Below are positions 1-11,480 of a DNA stretch of 64,000 nt, piece after piece. The notes beneath the pieces are model-generated. The model was given only the letters and a program-made list of their open reading frames with translations. It made no database searches and had not been told where the DNA came from. The position numbers and the translations under genes were made by a program. The DNA lies in contig NC_091673.1 of assembly GCF_042453785.1 (NCBI RefSeq), forward strand, positions 1,805,501 to 1,869,500, read 5' to 3'. Position 1 is the stretch's first letter; every line of letters starts with the position of its first letter. This stretch comes from Malus domestica (taxonomy: Eukaryota > Streptophyta > Magnoliopsida > Rosales > Rosaceae).

Positions 1-173
1 GGCATCTGTGAACAGGAAAGGTGGGCGCAAATTAAGGTAAGATTTGGCTTATGCTTGAAATGCATAATGCTACCTAAGTTATATGGGAAGGATGGAGAAG
101 TATTTGGGTATGACGAATTCAATATAAATATATATATTTTTTTAGTGTTAGCGGGTTAAATTGATAAATTATA

Positions 174-334
174 GGGAACTTTAACGAAAAGCACCTGTTA
201 CTGTTCACTTTAACGAAAAACCACATTTTTACACTAAAAAGTCAATCCTGGTACTATTCACTTTACCTTTTATTTTGTCCTTATCATTAAAACTCAAAGT
301 TTTCAAGCCCTTTTCATTAGTTTTCCTTAAATTA
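174..334. repeat. Dispersed short repeat, family F
   Basis: AT-rich block built from phrases such as TTTAACGAAAA and TACTATTCACTTTA. A closely similar block lies at 55690-55858, and partial pieces occur near 32196-32245 and 51757-51800. No coding potential and no clear terminal repeat or TSD was found, so the class is unknown (possibly a MITE or SINE relic). Confidence 0.55.
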
Positions 335-420
335 TATGGGAGGGGAATAGGTGGGAAACCCTAAACCCTTAGTTGGGTCTACCAACATTTCTATGCAAGC
401 AACCAACCTAACCAAAAATG

Positions 421-1098
421 TCAAACACCACCACATGGCACAAAAGCAGGATCGATGTTTCTCAGAAACCCTACCTGAACCCGATGACGCTCCTTGATTC
501 CTTGCGACTCGAGCAATCTTCCTTCATCCTTCCAATGTATTTGCGGGTTCATACCCAAACCTTGATCATTGCTCTTCACATTGTTGGTGTTCACCATGCA
601 AAGATCCATAATCTTCTGAGCTGCCTCCGCGTCGTCTCCACTTTGACGCATCAATTTCTCCACTTCTGCCCTCGGAAGCCTCATCCTCACGCGCACCGCC
701 CCATTCGCCTCCTCCTCGGGCACAATGCTTGCTGTCGATGCCGATGATTTCATGACCGAAAGGTCCGAAACCGACCTCCGAGAAAGCATTAGGCTTTCGA
801 GCCTGTCCTTAGCACTCATGTTTATTCCAGAACGAACCCTTCTCGGAAAACTCTCTTTTTTAACATCAACCTTGGGCAACTCCACAAGAAAATACAACCT
901 GTTTGGCTCAAGCTGTTGGTAGGGTTCCAACGGCTTTGCCCGAACCCCGAAATGCTTCACATCCGATGATTTTAGCAAAACATGACCTGGGAAATCCTTG
1001 ACAACCTCACCAGCTTGCACTGGTGTTTTCAACTTGAATGTCTCTCCATTAACTTGCATAACTTTTGCACGTTTTTTGCCTCCCAAGCTGTTTCCCAT
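421..1098 (-). CDS. PADRE (DUF4228) domain protein
   Basis: Intact single-exon ORF of 225 aa. It opens with MGNSLGG, a good N-myristoylation signal (Gly2, Ser at position 4), so membrane attachment is plausible. Residues 1-80 carry the PADRE/DUF4228 N-terminal pattern: a basic KKRAKVMQVNGE start, then a GEVVKDFPGHVLL segment, then an LEPNRLYFLVELP strand. The middle (about 85-135) is Ser/Arg-rich and probably disordered; the C-terminus is basic and low complexity. PADRE proteins are plant-specific, of unknown biochemistry, and many respond to pathogens or abiotic stress. The start is the first Met and matches the family start. No neighbour informs its role; the next gene upstream lies 3.4 kb away. 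Confidence 0.85.
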   Translation of the reverse strand: MGNSLGGKKRAKVMQVNGETFKLKTPVQAGEVVKDFPGHVLLKSSDVKHFGVRAKPLEPYQQLEPNRLYFLVELPKVDVKKESFPRRVRSGINMSAKDRLESLMLSRRSVSDLSVMKSSASTASIVPEEEANGAVRVRMRLPRAEVEKLMRQSGDDAEAAQKIMDLCMVNTNNVKSNDQGLGMNPQIHWKDEGRLLESQGIKERHRVQVGFLRNIDPAFVPCGGV

Positions 1099-2980
1099 AG
1101 CTATAGCTTACTGGCCAAATATTTGGATTCTATTTCTGCTATAACATATACTCAGAAGATGGAAGATTGTATTTTTAATTTAGGATCGATGATTAATGTT
1201 TTGATTGGCCTTTTATCATGCCAAAAGTATAAAGCTCTCACCATGGTGGGTATCAGATAGGACATTTTATGGGCAGTTGTTGTAATTTGTAAATGTATTT
1301 GGTCAACAAAGAAGGCAAAAAGCGACTAAATTTTGGTTTTTGACTATGTCATGAAGTACGTATGATTTCGCTTTCGATCGATCCTATATTTCTAATTTAA
1401 CATTTTAATATTTTTTAACGACCTTATATTCCATATTTTAGAAGATAATGCTCTCCAAAAAACCCGTGATGTGTGGAACAAAGATGATTAGCTCAATCAT
1501 ATTTTGTTCTTATATTCAAGGGAAAACAGTATACGATAATCACGGCGGGAATTATTTAAGAGTTCTCTTTGGATTTGATATGATCATGTGAAAAAATTGA
1601 CTAATAGAAAAATCGTGTTAGGAAAACGTGATTTCATCGTCATCAAGACTAATCCTTGATTAAGCTCGTGATTTGTTTTTGTCAAATCAACAAAGCATTA
1701 CAAACTTCAACACTGTCACGTGTAGAAGATTGAATTTATCAAAACTATAAAAACGAAAAAGAACAACACAAACATATGCAAAGTCAAAACTAAAGCGGAT
1801 AAGAACAACACAAACAATTAAAATATCCAAATCATTACCAAAACCCATAAGCTGTATCCAAGCTAGAATAACCAAAGTCCGAAAGTTAAACTATATTTCT
1901 ACTTTCACGTGGTTTCGCTTCCGCGATGGTTTTATGTGGCATCCGGTGATGATTTTTTTACAATTGTTGATACAAATATATTATATCTATCGTTATGTGA
2001 TAGTTTTGTATCATGAAGTGTATGTTTTCATACATATGGTAGCTGTCTAGGAGTTTACTTTTGTTGTCTTGCTTGTGCAAAGTCACATCCAGATTATTTT
2101 CTTGGTCACTAGAGTATTGTACCCAATTAATACCTATGTATTATTTGAGATGATTAATGAAATACCAATCTATTGTTGTTTGTCAAAAAAGTACTATATT
2201 CCTAAATCATGACCACCACCGGGAATCAAAGTTGCTCCAACAAATAGACAGAACGCACCACATTTAACCGTGAAGAACCTGTACAATGGGCAGATCGGGA
2301 GAGTAATCATTGATTAAGCTCTCATAATTTTAACATTGCCTTTTAATATTATATCACTATCCAAGTAATTAGTTATTAAGCTCTCCTGGCTAATGTGGAC
2401 GACTAAGCTTACTACTCGGAGACTGAGACTAGTATAATACTGGGTCCAAAATGATGGTCCGCTCATCAACTTGGAAGAAATAGTTCTCTCGAACATGTTA
2501 TCTAAGACAAGGAAAAGTTGAAATTCCACTGACTCAGAAAGCTAATATTCCTGCAGCTCGTATATATCTGATTGCATGCGGATACTTGTCTAATTCAAAT
2601 TCAACATGCAGAAAGGCTGCTACGCACGTATACAACTGCAATATATCCATCCGATCAAGTTGGAATTTGAAAAACTATCACGCAATTATATGTAGAAAAT
2701 GAAATGCATGGAAATGTAAAACATGGGAAATTAAACGACAATTGACAAGTTCAAGCTTCAAGTGAGCATAGGATGCCATCCTTGTATTCATGGTTTTATT
2801 GGTCAGAGGCTTCTTGCAACTTGTAGTTAACTTGTTACAAATAATAAAAGAAGAGGAATTGAACTCCCTCCTTCTCTAGCTCTGAATTTCTGACCTAGTG
2901 GTTAGGGTTTTCATACTAATTAATATACAATTAATTTTAAAAGAAACAGTTATTGAATCTCGCATCAATCTAAACAGGAA
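1099..2980. other. Intergenic, no gene seen
   Basis: AT-rich DNA upstream of the PADRE gene. Short ORFs here have no recognisable domain or composition. It presumably includes the PADRE promoter next to position 1100, but no convincing TATA element was fixed. Confidence 0.5.
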
Positions 2981-2983
2981 GAG

Positions 2984-3200
2984 GATCCTCTCAGGATCCA
3001 TTTTGTAAGAATTTTAGGCATTCTTACATCCTAGCTGTTCATCGTACATCGTGCAGTCAGTTTTTGTCAGATATTATTTGTGTTTAATTTTAAATAAAAA
3101 AATCAAATAATTTCTAACAACACGATACATAATGAATGGTTAAAATGTGAAAATCCTAGGATTCCATAAAATGAATCCAAATAGAATCCAATTCTTTAAT
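2984..3200. repeat. MITE relic, family A (GGATCCTC ends)
   Basis: Inverted-repeat element with GAGGATCCTCTCAGGATCC at its left end and GATTCCATAAAATGAATCC at its right. Internal phrases (GTTCATCGTACATCGTGC on one side, CACGATACATAATGAATGG on the other) are near-complementary. Related copies lie at about 8838-9024 and 23258-23450. The ends are diverged and no TSD was fixed. Confidence 0.6.
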
Positions 3201-3204
3201 TTTC

Positions 3205-4514
3205 GCCTAGAGAAAAGTGCAAATTGATAATATTTAAGTGTTAATAATAGTTGCCATTTAAAATTATGAACTGAGACCGATTGAAACAAGAAGACAAAAA
3301 GAAAAGCTGCAAGTAGAAAAGTTACATAACTGTTACATTTTAGCTTTTGTAATTTAGCTATTGATTATTTGATATGATTTTGCGGCACAAAATGGACTAC
3401 TTTGGTTCACATTGGTTCATATTGAAGTCATGCTTTATCGATTAAACGAGATTAGTTGACCTGAAGCTTAAATACATTTTTAGTAAGGGAAAAACTGGGT
3501 TGTGGTCCATCTAATCAAATAAACGTGCTTATGACTTCCATTCCAACAGTTCTACTGATCTAACCACCCATCCCGATAAGGACAACGAAGAAAACAATGG
3601 ATTCGGCTAATATAAAAGCTTTGTTCTCAGATGTTAATTTGTTGTTTTGTGAATGTTAATTTGTTGCCTTGTGAGTTTGATTAAGACCGAGAGAGATGGA
3701 AAAAATATTCTCTTAGAGCAATCGACTACGTCATTAGTACCATTGCTCTGACGCTTATGAGCTACACCATGGACAGAGTCGGCTCCAAGAATGTTCAAGT
3801 GGTGTCACCACACAAAGCCTCTAGTTCTGGAGGACCCTCAATTTATGATATTATTTTACATGTATATAAAGTATATATATTTAAAGGTGCACTAACTAAC
3901 CAAATTAAGTTCTTAGCGTAAGTCGTCTCGCTCTTTTTATCTCTATAGCTCCAACCGGGGTTCGAATACCTCTTGCACCGCATTTTTTTATGTTTTTTTA
4001 ATTGTTTTTGTATTTAAGGGATGCAGATAGGTACTTAGCCATTACACCATGCTACACTTATTTATTTTCTTTTGTGTTATATCAATTTATACACAATCCA
4101 AAAAATATAAATATAAAAGAATATATATAGCAACCAAAATTTTAGACCTTATAAGGACCTCTGTTTGATTATGATTAAAATTTTAACCCTCAAAATCTTA
4201 GGACCGGCTTTGATTATGATTAATTTTGCCATATAAAGATAAAACTAATATTTGTGGTCGAACAGGAAAGCAAGCCATTTGGACGTAAATAATGTGACAG
4301 CAAACGAAGCATCAAATGATACATTTTACGCAAATATTAAGGGAGGAAGAAAAGAAAGGAATGAATATTATACAAAGATTGAGAAAACTTAGCCGTCTCA
4401 AGCTCGTATTCACCACAAATGGAATATAGTGGAACTAACATTCATTGAGAAACCAAAAAATTTTAGAAGAATCAAACTTATTATTGGCACTACAAGTACT
4501 ACACCCCGTGCCTG
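3205..4514. other. Intergenic with a tRNA-like B box
   Basis: No gene is seen. Around 3955-3975 the phrase GGGGTTCGAATACC resembles a pol III B box and may mark an old SINE or tRNA-derived repeat, but no A box at the right distance, tail or TSD could be fixed. Confidence 0.3.
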
Positions 4515-6753
4515 TTATAGCTGCTGTACTTTTTGAAGATGCTCCAACAACGAAGTAGCCTTCCGTTTGGCCCTCACTGTGCCGCTCCTTGCGAGCTCTG
4601 TCAAGGGCATCATCCCACCAAGCCTGATTATGCAGGCGAGGCTCTCTTTACCTCTCTTGTACAAGGCAAGAAAAACTGCAGCTGCGTTCTCTTTGTTACG
4701 AGGGCAGACCTTTTCGCAAAAGGTCTATCAAAACAGGTATGGTGCCGGCCTATACAATGGTTACTTTTGCCTCTTGGTGGTTAGCAAGAACTGACATGAT
4801 AGTCAGTGCTTGATCGACCATGATTGAATCAGTTAGCATCTTGAGTAAGGCTGTGACTAGCCCTGCCCTTGTTGCCCTGATAAATGCACAAATTGAACAA
4901 TGCCGTTGAAGCATCCTTCTTCGCTCTGGTGCTCCCGTTTTGAAGCAACTCTACCAAAGCAAGAATTGCCCCGGATGCTCCGATTATTATCTTGTTCTCA
5001 TCAGCAAGTGACAAACTAAAAAGGTTGCTGCTGCATTCTCTTTCGTTTCCATGCTTCCGGGTCTGAGGACTCGGACAATGGAAGGAACAGCACCGGCAAG
5101 CATAATGAGCTCATTGTTATTGTCATATATTGAGAGTTTCAGAACGGAAGTTACTGCATTCTCTTGTCTTAGTCCATCTTCTGATGTTAATAGGTTGACT
5201 ATAACAGGTATGGCACCCGCTTCCGCAATTAGTATTCTGTTGTCAGTGCTTCTTTTGGAAAGAGATCGAATCTCAGCTGCAGCAGCTCTGCGCTCCTCAA
5301 TTGATCGACTGGAGAGCTTGCGAACCAAGGCTTGAATCGTCGCTGTGTCCCCAGTAATGTTACGGAATGATCCATCACTCTTCTTGATCTTCCCGTTGAG
5401 CTGCTCTATATTGCTGTTAATACACCACTGTGCAATCAAACTCCTCAAAACATAGTTCGGAGTTAGTGTCAAATTCACCAACTTTTGCTGAGTTTTCGGA
5501 CATGTTGTGTTCCCACAATCTACCCATCTCTGTATGTAAGATCTCTCGTACGTCTACAAACATAAATTGCATATACAGTATCAAATTTTAGGCATCAACC
5601 TATTAAAAGGAAAACCCCGAATTCTGATGAACGAAAAACAAGAATAAAAGATAGCATTTTTAGCACACACACACACCTGACCTGTGGCCACAATAACAGG
5701 ATCCCTCATGAGTTCCAAAGATATTGGGCATATAAAATCGTCAGGAATTGCAGATGAGTTGGCATCAGGCTTCTTGATATCGCCACGATCATCAACATGG
5801 ATGTCATCAGCAGAGTCAGCAGCACGAAGGGTTTCGGATTTACGAATCACAATGTCATCAGCAGAATCAGCACTAAAGCTTTTGGGAATACTGCCAATCG
5901 TCGTTGCATTGTTCTCTACATTTCCAGACTCCACCAGAGACTAGGAGAGGGAATGAAACGACACCGTTCTCTCTTTCATGGAAGACCCATATCTTTCTAT
6001 TGCTCTTCTCAACTGGGCTCTAACCAATTCAACCTAAAATCTGCAAAAAAAAATTGAAATTTTTTATAATTAAATTATAAAATAAACTAAATAATAATGA
6101 GTTATTAACTTTAGGTTAATTCATTACAGTGAAAAACATGCAACGTAGTAGAAGTAGAACAACATTGACAGGCTTAAGTTAAAGTCAGTTACCTGTTCTT
6201 CAACTTCCTCGGAGATGTCGAACTGGTCGTACCGTATGTCGCCCAGCGCCTTCTCCAATTTCCACGTCACGCATTGGAATTGGAAGCTTATCTTCTTGCT
6301 CGCTTCGTCCTTTTAATTATAAAAATATCGAAACTTTAATTCAAACAAAAATTAAATCAACAAAATTTGCAAAATATGAACTTGAGAGAGAGAAAATGTA
6401 CATTGTAATTGGTGGAGACCGGGAGGGGCCAAATTGGAAGTGAAGTTGGCGGCAAGCAAAACGAGGCGCTTGGCGGCCTGGAGGGCGACCACCAGTTCAG
6501 ATACCCAGGATTCTGTCGGACTGGAATTCGTGGAAGAAGTCGACGCATCCGACGGTCCAAATTTGCGGCCTTTAAAGACCCTTATCCCTTCGAACAAATG
6601 CGTCAGGAGGGTAATCCGACGGACTAGATAGGTGCAGCCCTTCTGAAAAACGCCGGTAACGCCGTCGGCGAATTTGCTCGCACCCACGACGTCGTTGAGC
6701 AATTGCAGTAGCTCCGATGAACGGTCGACTCAGCCGGCTACTGCTCCGGCCAT
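4515..6753 (-). pseudogene. U-box/ARM repeat E3 ligase pseudogene (PUB13/14 type)
   Basis: Four exon-like blocks: about 6403-6753 (N-terminal UND-type helices, LVRRITLL), 6193-6309 (ending ISEEVEEQ), about 5677-6015 (U-box start [21 protein letters not shown]) and 4515-5553 (U-box end TYERSYIQRW, then ARM repeats to LLEHLQKVQQL and TAA). Introns keep GT-AG ends. PUB proteins of this class transfer ubiquitin via the U-box and bind substrates through ARM repeats. Lesions read directly: TGA at 6730-6732, seven codons after the likely start; an in-frame TAG near 5942 beside a shortened linker; a one-base deletion near 5025 (ENAAAT then [10 protein letters not shown] in another frame); a small deletion near 4868; and a TAG near 4753 where EAG is expected. 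The full order of the family is still traceable, so decay is fairly recent. Sequencing error could explain one lesion but not five. Confidence 0.85.
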
Positions 6754-7096
6754 TGGGTCCTTCAGTTTTCTGTGGGATGGATTGTTGTTTGGTTTTATGA
6801 TGGATCTGCGTATAAAAGCAGAACACGTACAATGTAGGTGGTGGGATCGAAATGGCCGGCGGTCATGGGATTAAGGATTTAATAAAAATAAAAAAAAATT
6901 AGAGAGAGAGAAACGGAGAGAGATTGGAATGAATTTAGGAAGGAGAGATAAAAGAGAGAGAGAGTGAAGAAAGCGAGAATCTCGGTGAGGAAAAAATTTT
7001 GAATGGAGGGCAAAGTAACCAAGAAGATACAGTTGGAGCTTCAATTAGAATATTATTGCGCGCTTGAATTTGGAGGCCTAATGTTACTGATTTTAG

Positions 7097-7262
7097 AGTA
7101 ACGTTAGAAAAATTAAAATTTGTAGATTAAATTTATAAACTAAATGTTGTGTCATCAATAAAAAATGAGCATGTTTATCAATGTTTAAGTAATAATATGC
7201 TCATCAACTTCCATGTAATTTAGTTTACAAAATTTAGTCTACAAATTTAGTCTCCCTAGCAT
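7097..7262. repeat. MITE relic, family C
   Basis: Inverted-repeat block with ATTAAATTTATAAACTAAATG on one side and CATGTAATTTAGTTTACAAA on the other, around TGTCATCAATAAAAAATGAG. Related sequence occurs at 17765-17930, 38385-38520 (reverse) and 50040-50515. No TSD was fixed. Confidence 0.55.
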
Positions 7263-7293
7263 TTACTCTTGATTTAATAATTCCATGAAATTA

Positions 7294-7528
7294 GAGCTCG
7301 TTTGGATATGCTTTTAAAATGACTAAAAGCACTTTTGGTAAAAATGTTTTTAGAACCAATCCTTAGTAAAAATGCAAGTAAATCCTGAAAAAAAACACTT
7401 AAAGTGCTTCTTGGGAGAAGCACAAAATTGGTGCTTCTTGCAGAAAGCACTTTAAGTGCTTTTGGAACCCAAAAACATTTTCTCTAAAAGCACTTTCAGT
7501 CATTTTAAAAGCACATCTAAACGAGCCC
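7294..7528. mobile_element. Tourist/PIF-Harbinger-like MITE
   Basis: A 235-bp element bounded by GAGCTCGTTTGGATATGC and the near-complement GCACATCTAAACGAGCCC. Inner arms CTTTTAAAATGACT and AGTCATTTTAAAAG pair exactly. TTA flanks both sides (7291-7293 and 7529-7531), the 3-bp duplication typical of PIF/Harbinger insertions. There is no coding capacity. Confidence 0.75.
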
Positions 7529-7679
7529 TTAATCTATAAGGATAATGTTTATGTCCCCGTATAGGAGGACTTACTTGTCTCCCTTCATGATTAACAAATT
7601 TTTAGTGTCTGTATATTAAAATCGGAACAGTTCATTCTCTTTTTCATCATCTGAAGATCATATCTGTATAAAATAATTA

Positions 7680-7827
7680 GGGGTGTGCTATCCACACACC
7701 CCATTTTACTTCTCACACACCTCTTGATAATTTTTGTCTGTTGATCTTCTTCAATTCATCCGATCGGACAGTTGAAAATTAAAAAGGTGTGTGAGAAGTA
7801 AAATGGGGTGTGTGGATATCACACCCC
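7680..7827. mobile_element. hAT-type MITE with 8-bp TSD
   Basis: A 148-bp element with terminal inverted repeats of about 45 bp (GGGGTGTG...TATCCACACACCCCATTTT against AAAATGGGGTGTGTGGATA...CACACCCC). The exact 8-bp duplication AATAATTA flanks it at 7672-7679 and 7828-7835, which points to hAT transposase. The high arm identity suggests a young insertion. Confidence 0.85.
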
Positions 7828-7972
7828 AATAATTAAATGTGGATACCGTTTAGTCATCCATATGCGTTAAACCAATGAATGTGTCACATCCTAGTCTTGG
7901 CTTCGCCGTAGCACGATATTGTCTGCTTTGGGCCCCGGCCACGCCCTTATGGTTTTGTTTCTCGGAACTCAG

Positions 7973-8061
7973 GCGAAAACTTCCTAGTGGATCACTCATT
8001 CTGTGAATGCTCTCACTCGAACTCACTTAACTTTGAAGTTCCGATGAAACCCGAAGCTAGT
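7973..8061 (-). other. 5S rRNA-derived domain in 3' LTR of Cassandra
   Basis: The minus strand resembles the plant 5S rRNA promoter and inner region (GAAGTTAAGTGAGTT, then a GATCCACTAGGAAG-like end). It is more diverged than the copy in the other LTR. It is not a functional 5S gene. Confidence 0.75.
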
Positions 8062-8320
8062 GAGTCCCCAAAAGACCTCGTGCTATATGGGGGTGGGCAT
8101 GTACATATAAGGCACATCACACCCTCTCTGTTGGTCAACGTGAGATGTTACAATCCACCCCCCTTAGGGGCTCGACGCCCTCGTCGGCACACTCGCACCA
8201 CACGATAGATTGGCTCTAATACCAAATTGTCACATCCCAGTCTAGGCTCCGTCGTAGCATGATATTGTCCTCTTTAGGCCCCGGCCACGCCCTCACGGTT
8301 TTGTTTCTGGGAACTCACAT

Positions 8321-8410
8321 GAGAACTTCGCAGTGGATCACTCATCCTGGGAATGCTCTTGCCAAACTCGCTTAACTTCGAAGTTATGATGGAACCCGAA
8401 ACCAATGAGT
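8321..8410 (-). other. 5S rRNA-derived domain in 5' LTR of Cassandra
   Basis: The minus strand reads CGAAGTTAAGCGAGTTTGG, then CAGGATGAGTGATCCAC, collinear with the pol III box A/C part of plant 5S rRNA. The sense strand of the 5S match agrees with the element orientation fixed by the primer site. Confidence 0.8.
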
Positions 8411-8837
8411 TCCCAAAAGGCCTCGTGCTATATGGAGGTGGGCATGTACATATAAGGCACATCACCCCCTTTTCGTTGGTCGATGTGGGATGTTACAGAA
8501 CGGCTTTGGTAACAAATAGCATATTCATGATGAATCGTCTATTTATTTTATGCATATGAATGACTAAAAGATCTCTAAAATTGAATAATTTTTTTACATA
8601 TATAATCTTTAGATTATGATAAAAAGAATGAACGATCCGATTATGACTTTCAAACAGTAAAAAAATTCATTAATCGTAAGTCGTGAGACAAGTCCTTAAT
8701 TTAATAGTTTGGGTTTGCAACTAAAGAATTCCAAGAAATGTAACGATAAAACTAAGCCACTTCAAACCCAATGTATATTATACATTAATGTATAGTCAAT
8801 AGACTCCTCTATGAGTAGAGTTAGTGATACTTATTTT

Positions 8838-9024
8838 CGAATTCGGATCCTCTTTGTGAGGATTGCGGGGATTCTTGAATCATATCCGTTTATCATATAT
8901 TATGTGTTCAGAAATTATTTTAAATATTTTTATTTAAAATTAAATACATATATTATCTGACAAAAACTGACCACACGAATGACGATGAATGAACACAATT
9001 TACAAATCCTCAGGATCCTCACTA
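8838..9024. repeat. MITE relic, family A
   Basis: Left end GGATCCTCTTTGTGAGGATTG and right end CAAATCCTCAGGATCCTCAC are roughly complementary. Inside are GTTTATCATATATTATGTG and CACACGAATGACGATGAATG. It belongs with the blocks at 2984 and 23258. Confidence 0.6.
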
Positions 9025-9025
9025 T

Positions 9026-9670
9026 AAGGCCATCGCCAACCGATCCAGCCAGATGGTCATATGGCTAAAAATAGCCCAAAATGACACGAAAATTGTCTTC
9101 AACCAAGGGATAGGCCAAAGGGCTTGTGGGCCCTACCATGCCAAAACCATCCAATCAGGCTAACCGGCTAGCCATCTCCAGCCAGCCCGATGAGCCCAAC
9201 TTTTTTTTTTTAATGAATTTTTTTTTATTTTTAAAATTTCTAATTTTTTTTCTAGACCATTTCTCACATACTTTTTACCATTCCATACTATCTTACCTCA
9301 TTTTATTTCAATTCTTCACATTCTATTCTCTTCCAATAATCTTTCCTTTAATTTTTTCAATAATTTTCAAATGGCCACCTTTTTCAATACTCCAATATGT
9401 CCGAAAATCTTATTTTAATATAGTAGTTTAATTTAATTAACTATATTAATTCAATTAAAATAATAAATTATATTTGACCTATGGCCTTTTGGTCCCTCGG
9501 TTGGAGATAGTCTTTTGTTACAGGGCTATGTTTGGCCTATGATCTTTTGGCCTCTTCGGTTAGAAATGATATGAAATATGGTATGATATTGTTCATTAAA
9601 ATATAATTTATTAAAGGGTTATAGGGCTAAAAAGAATTCTATAACCATCATTCGGTTGGAGATGGCCTAA
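9026..9670. repeat. Non-autonomous DNA element, family B
   Basis: Imperfect terminal inverted repeats: AGGCCATCGCCAACCGAT at the left and ATTCGGTTGGAGATGGCCT at the right. The inside is AT-rich with GGCCAAA/TTTGGCC motifs. Further copies lie at about 40270-40800 and 62215-62755. No transposase is encoded. The TSD is uncertain. Confidence 0.65.
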
Positions 9671-11466
9671 GAATTCGAAGAGGAGCGTGTTGGCTTATTT
9701 TCATTTAGTCGGAAGAGGTAGAAGGCTCAACTTGCTGGGATGTCGATGACGATATATTCGTGAAGTTGATACCTAGTTAGCTATGCCTTGACATTGTAAT
9801 TTTGTTGTGACATTGTCTTTTGTTTTTGTTTCTTTTTTCCTTCTAGACACAAAATTTGAAAGAGCTTTCATGGTGGTGGCGTATGCGTGTGGCTTGTTCG
9901 TTGCAAATCTATAAGAGCAATTTCATCGTTGTTTATTGCTTTAGGGATATGCAACCCAATATTCCTTCTTCTTCTTTCAAGACACTCCAGCTCACTCGGG
10001 CAATTGGCCCCAAGGCGAGCCCAATGGAGAAGTGGCAATATCACGTAGCCCAGTGCCCTGCCTATGTGATGTAAGGCTGACGTAAAAAACTAATTAAAAA
10101 TATAAAAAATTATAATTTTGTCTTCTCTAAATACATAACCATGTTCTTCTACTTTACACTATATTTTAATATTTTCGAATACTTTCAACTAACTTTTTAT
10201 TATTATCTGAAAATAAAAATAAAGTTATCTTTTATTATTCTATAAAATAAAATAAATACTAATATTTTATTACTAATTGCCTGGGCTATGCACTTTAGCA
10301 GTTACTATTTTTTGCAGACAGTTATTGTGTTCATTTAAGGGGATTGAGTTGCTTATTGCCCAGTGAAACTTCGTACACTGGAAGTGCACTATACACATTC
10401 TTTCTCCCATTTTTTATTTCTTGACATTATCTATCCCCGGTCATCTGCATTATAGTTGTATTCTACAAGAGATCGGACTCGGCCTTTTCTTATTGTTCTA
10501 AGTTTTAGTTTTAATTTATTATTATTGTAACACCGTTATTAGGGGCCCCTAATGTAGATGAATAGGTGGTATAGTAATACTAATTAATCAATAACAATAG
10601 TAAAAACAAGAAGGTTTCTTACCATGAGGAGTTTATGCTGATGATGATTTACTATAGTGATTAAGAAAAATTATGTCTATATACTCTGATCCGGGTTCGA
10701 TTCCCACCGATTTTCTTCCCCTCTAAGTCAAAAACAATTTAACCCATTAACGATCCCGTTTGTAAAAAAAACCTATGGGGAGTCTGCTATAAGACAGTCG
10801 ATCAGCTCCCTATTCCTATGGTTATAAAGCAATGAAAAAGCCTTGATTCATGCACTCAAAATATTAAATTTGACATTGTTCCCACTCCCATCATCAATAT
10901 GAATTTCTCGTCGATCAATTTCGAAAAATATGCAAAACTAAAACATGTAAAAATTTCTCGTCGATTAATTGCAATGTGTTTGTGATCTTGTCTAATATAT
11001 TTTCTTTGGAAGAAAGTCAAAGGTTAAGTTGGCTTGACCTTGACAACATTGAGCTGTTGCCGGCTGATTTAATTAGCTTTGCTTGAAATATAAAAGAAGT
11101 AACCAATAATCCTTTTGCAGAATAATCATATCCTTTATCAATTGAAATATTCATATTTCAAACAGATCATTCGATTGGAAAAGAAATGTCACCCGAGGGG
11201 GTTTTCTTTATTTATTTTTCTTTAATCTTCTTTTGATGGGCATTTTTTCTTCAATCTTAATTTTTATAGATTCCTTATTTTAACGAACAAATGATGTGTA
11301 GCCATGTGAACCGCTTCCTTAGAAGAAGAACATGCTGCAAAGTGCCAAGCCACACATTGACAACAACAACAAGAATGTTTTTTTCCACAAAGTAAAGGGT
11401 TACTGAATTAATCTCAAGAACATGAAAGCAAAATAATGCTTAGTAATAGTAATTGCATCTCTACTT
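9671..11466. other. Intergenic with a SINE-like box
   Basis: No gene is seen. At about 10640-10775 there is GGGTTCGATTCCC (a good B box) followed by a short A-tract, suggesting a SINE or tRNA-derived relic. The rest is AT-rich with no clear ORF. Confidence 0.35.
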
Positions 11467-11480
11467 AATTTAAGATTGAA

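Larger units (their letters stand above)
7882..8497 (-). mobile_element. Cassandra TRIM retrotransposon
   Basis: Two similar LTRs, 7882-8152 and 8228-8497, each TGTCACAT...TGTTACA as written on +, enclose 75 bp of internal DNA. Read on the minus strand, the internal part starts with TGGTATTAGAGCC, a near match to the initiator-tRNA-Met primer site, and ends with the purine tract AAGGGGGGTGG. This fixes the orientation as minus. Both LTRs contain a stretch like 5S rRNA, the hallmark of Cassandra elements. The flanks GAATG (7877-7881) and GAACG (8498-8502) are a 5-bp TSD with one change. The element has no proteins and must have moved with borrowed enzymes. LTR divergence shows it is not recent. 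Confidence 0.9.

Noticed and set aside
6811..6818. TATAAAAG motif near the U-box pseudogene
   Set aside because: It lies on the plus strand, the wrong orientation for this minus-strand gene.
8321..8410. A true 5S rRNA gene
   Set aside because: The match is partial and lies in both LTRs of a Cassandra element.
9856..10074. 72-codon plus ORF
   Set aside because: No domain and repeat-like context (GCAATT/GGCCC phrases); probably part of a TE relic.
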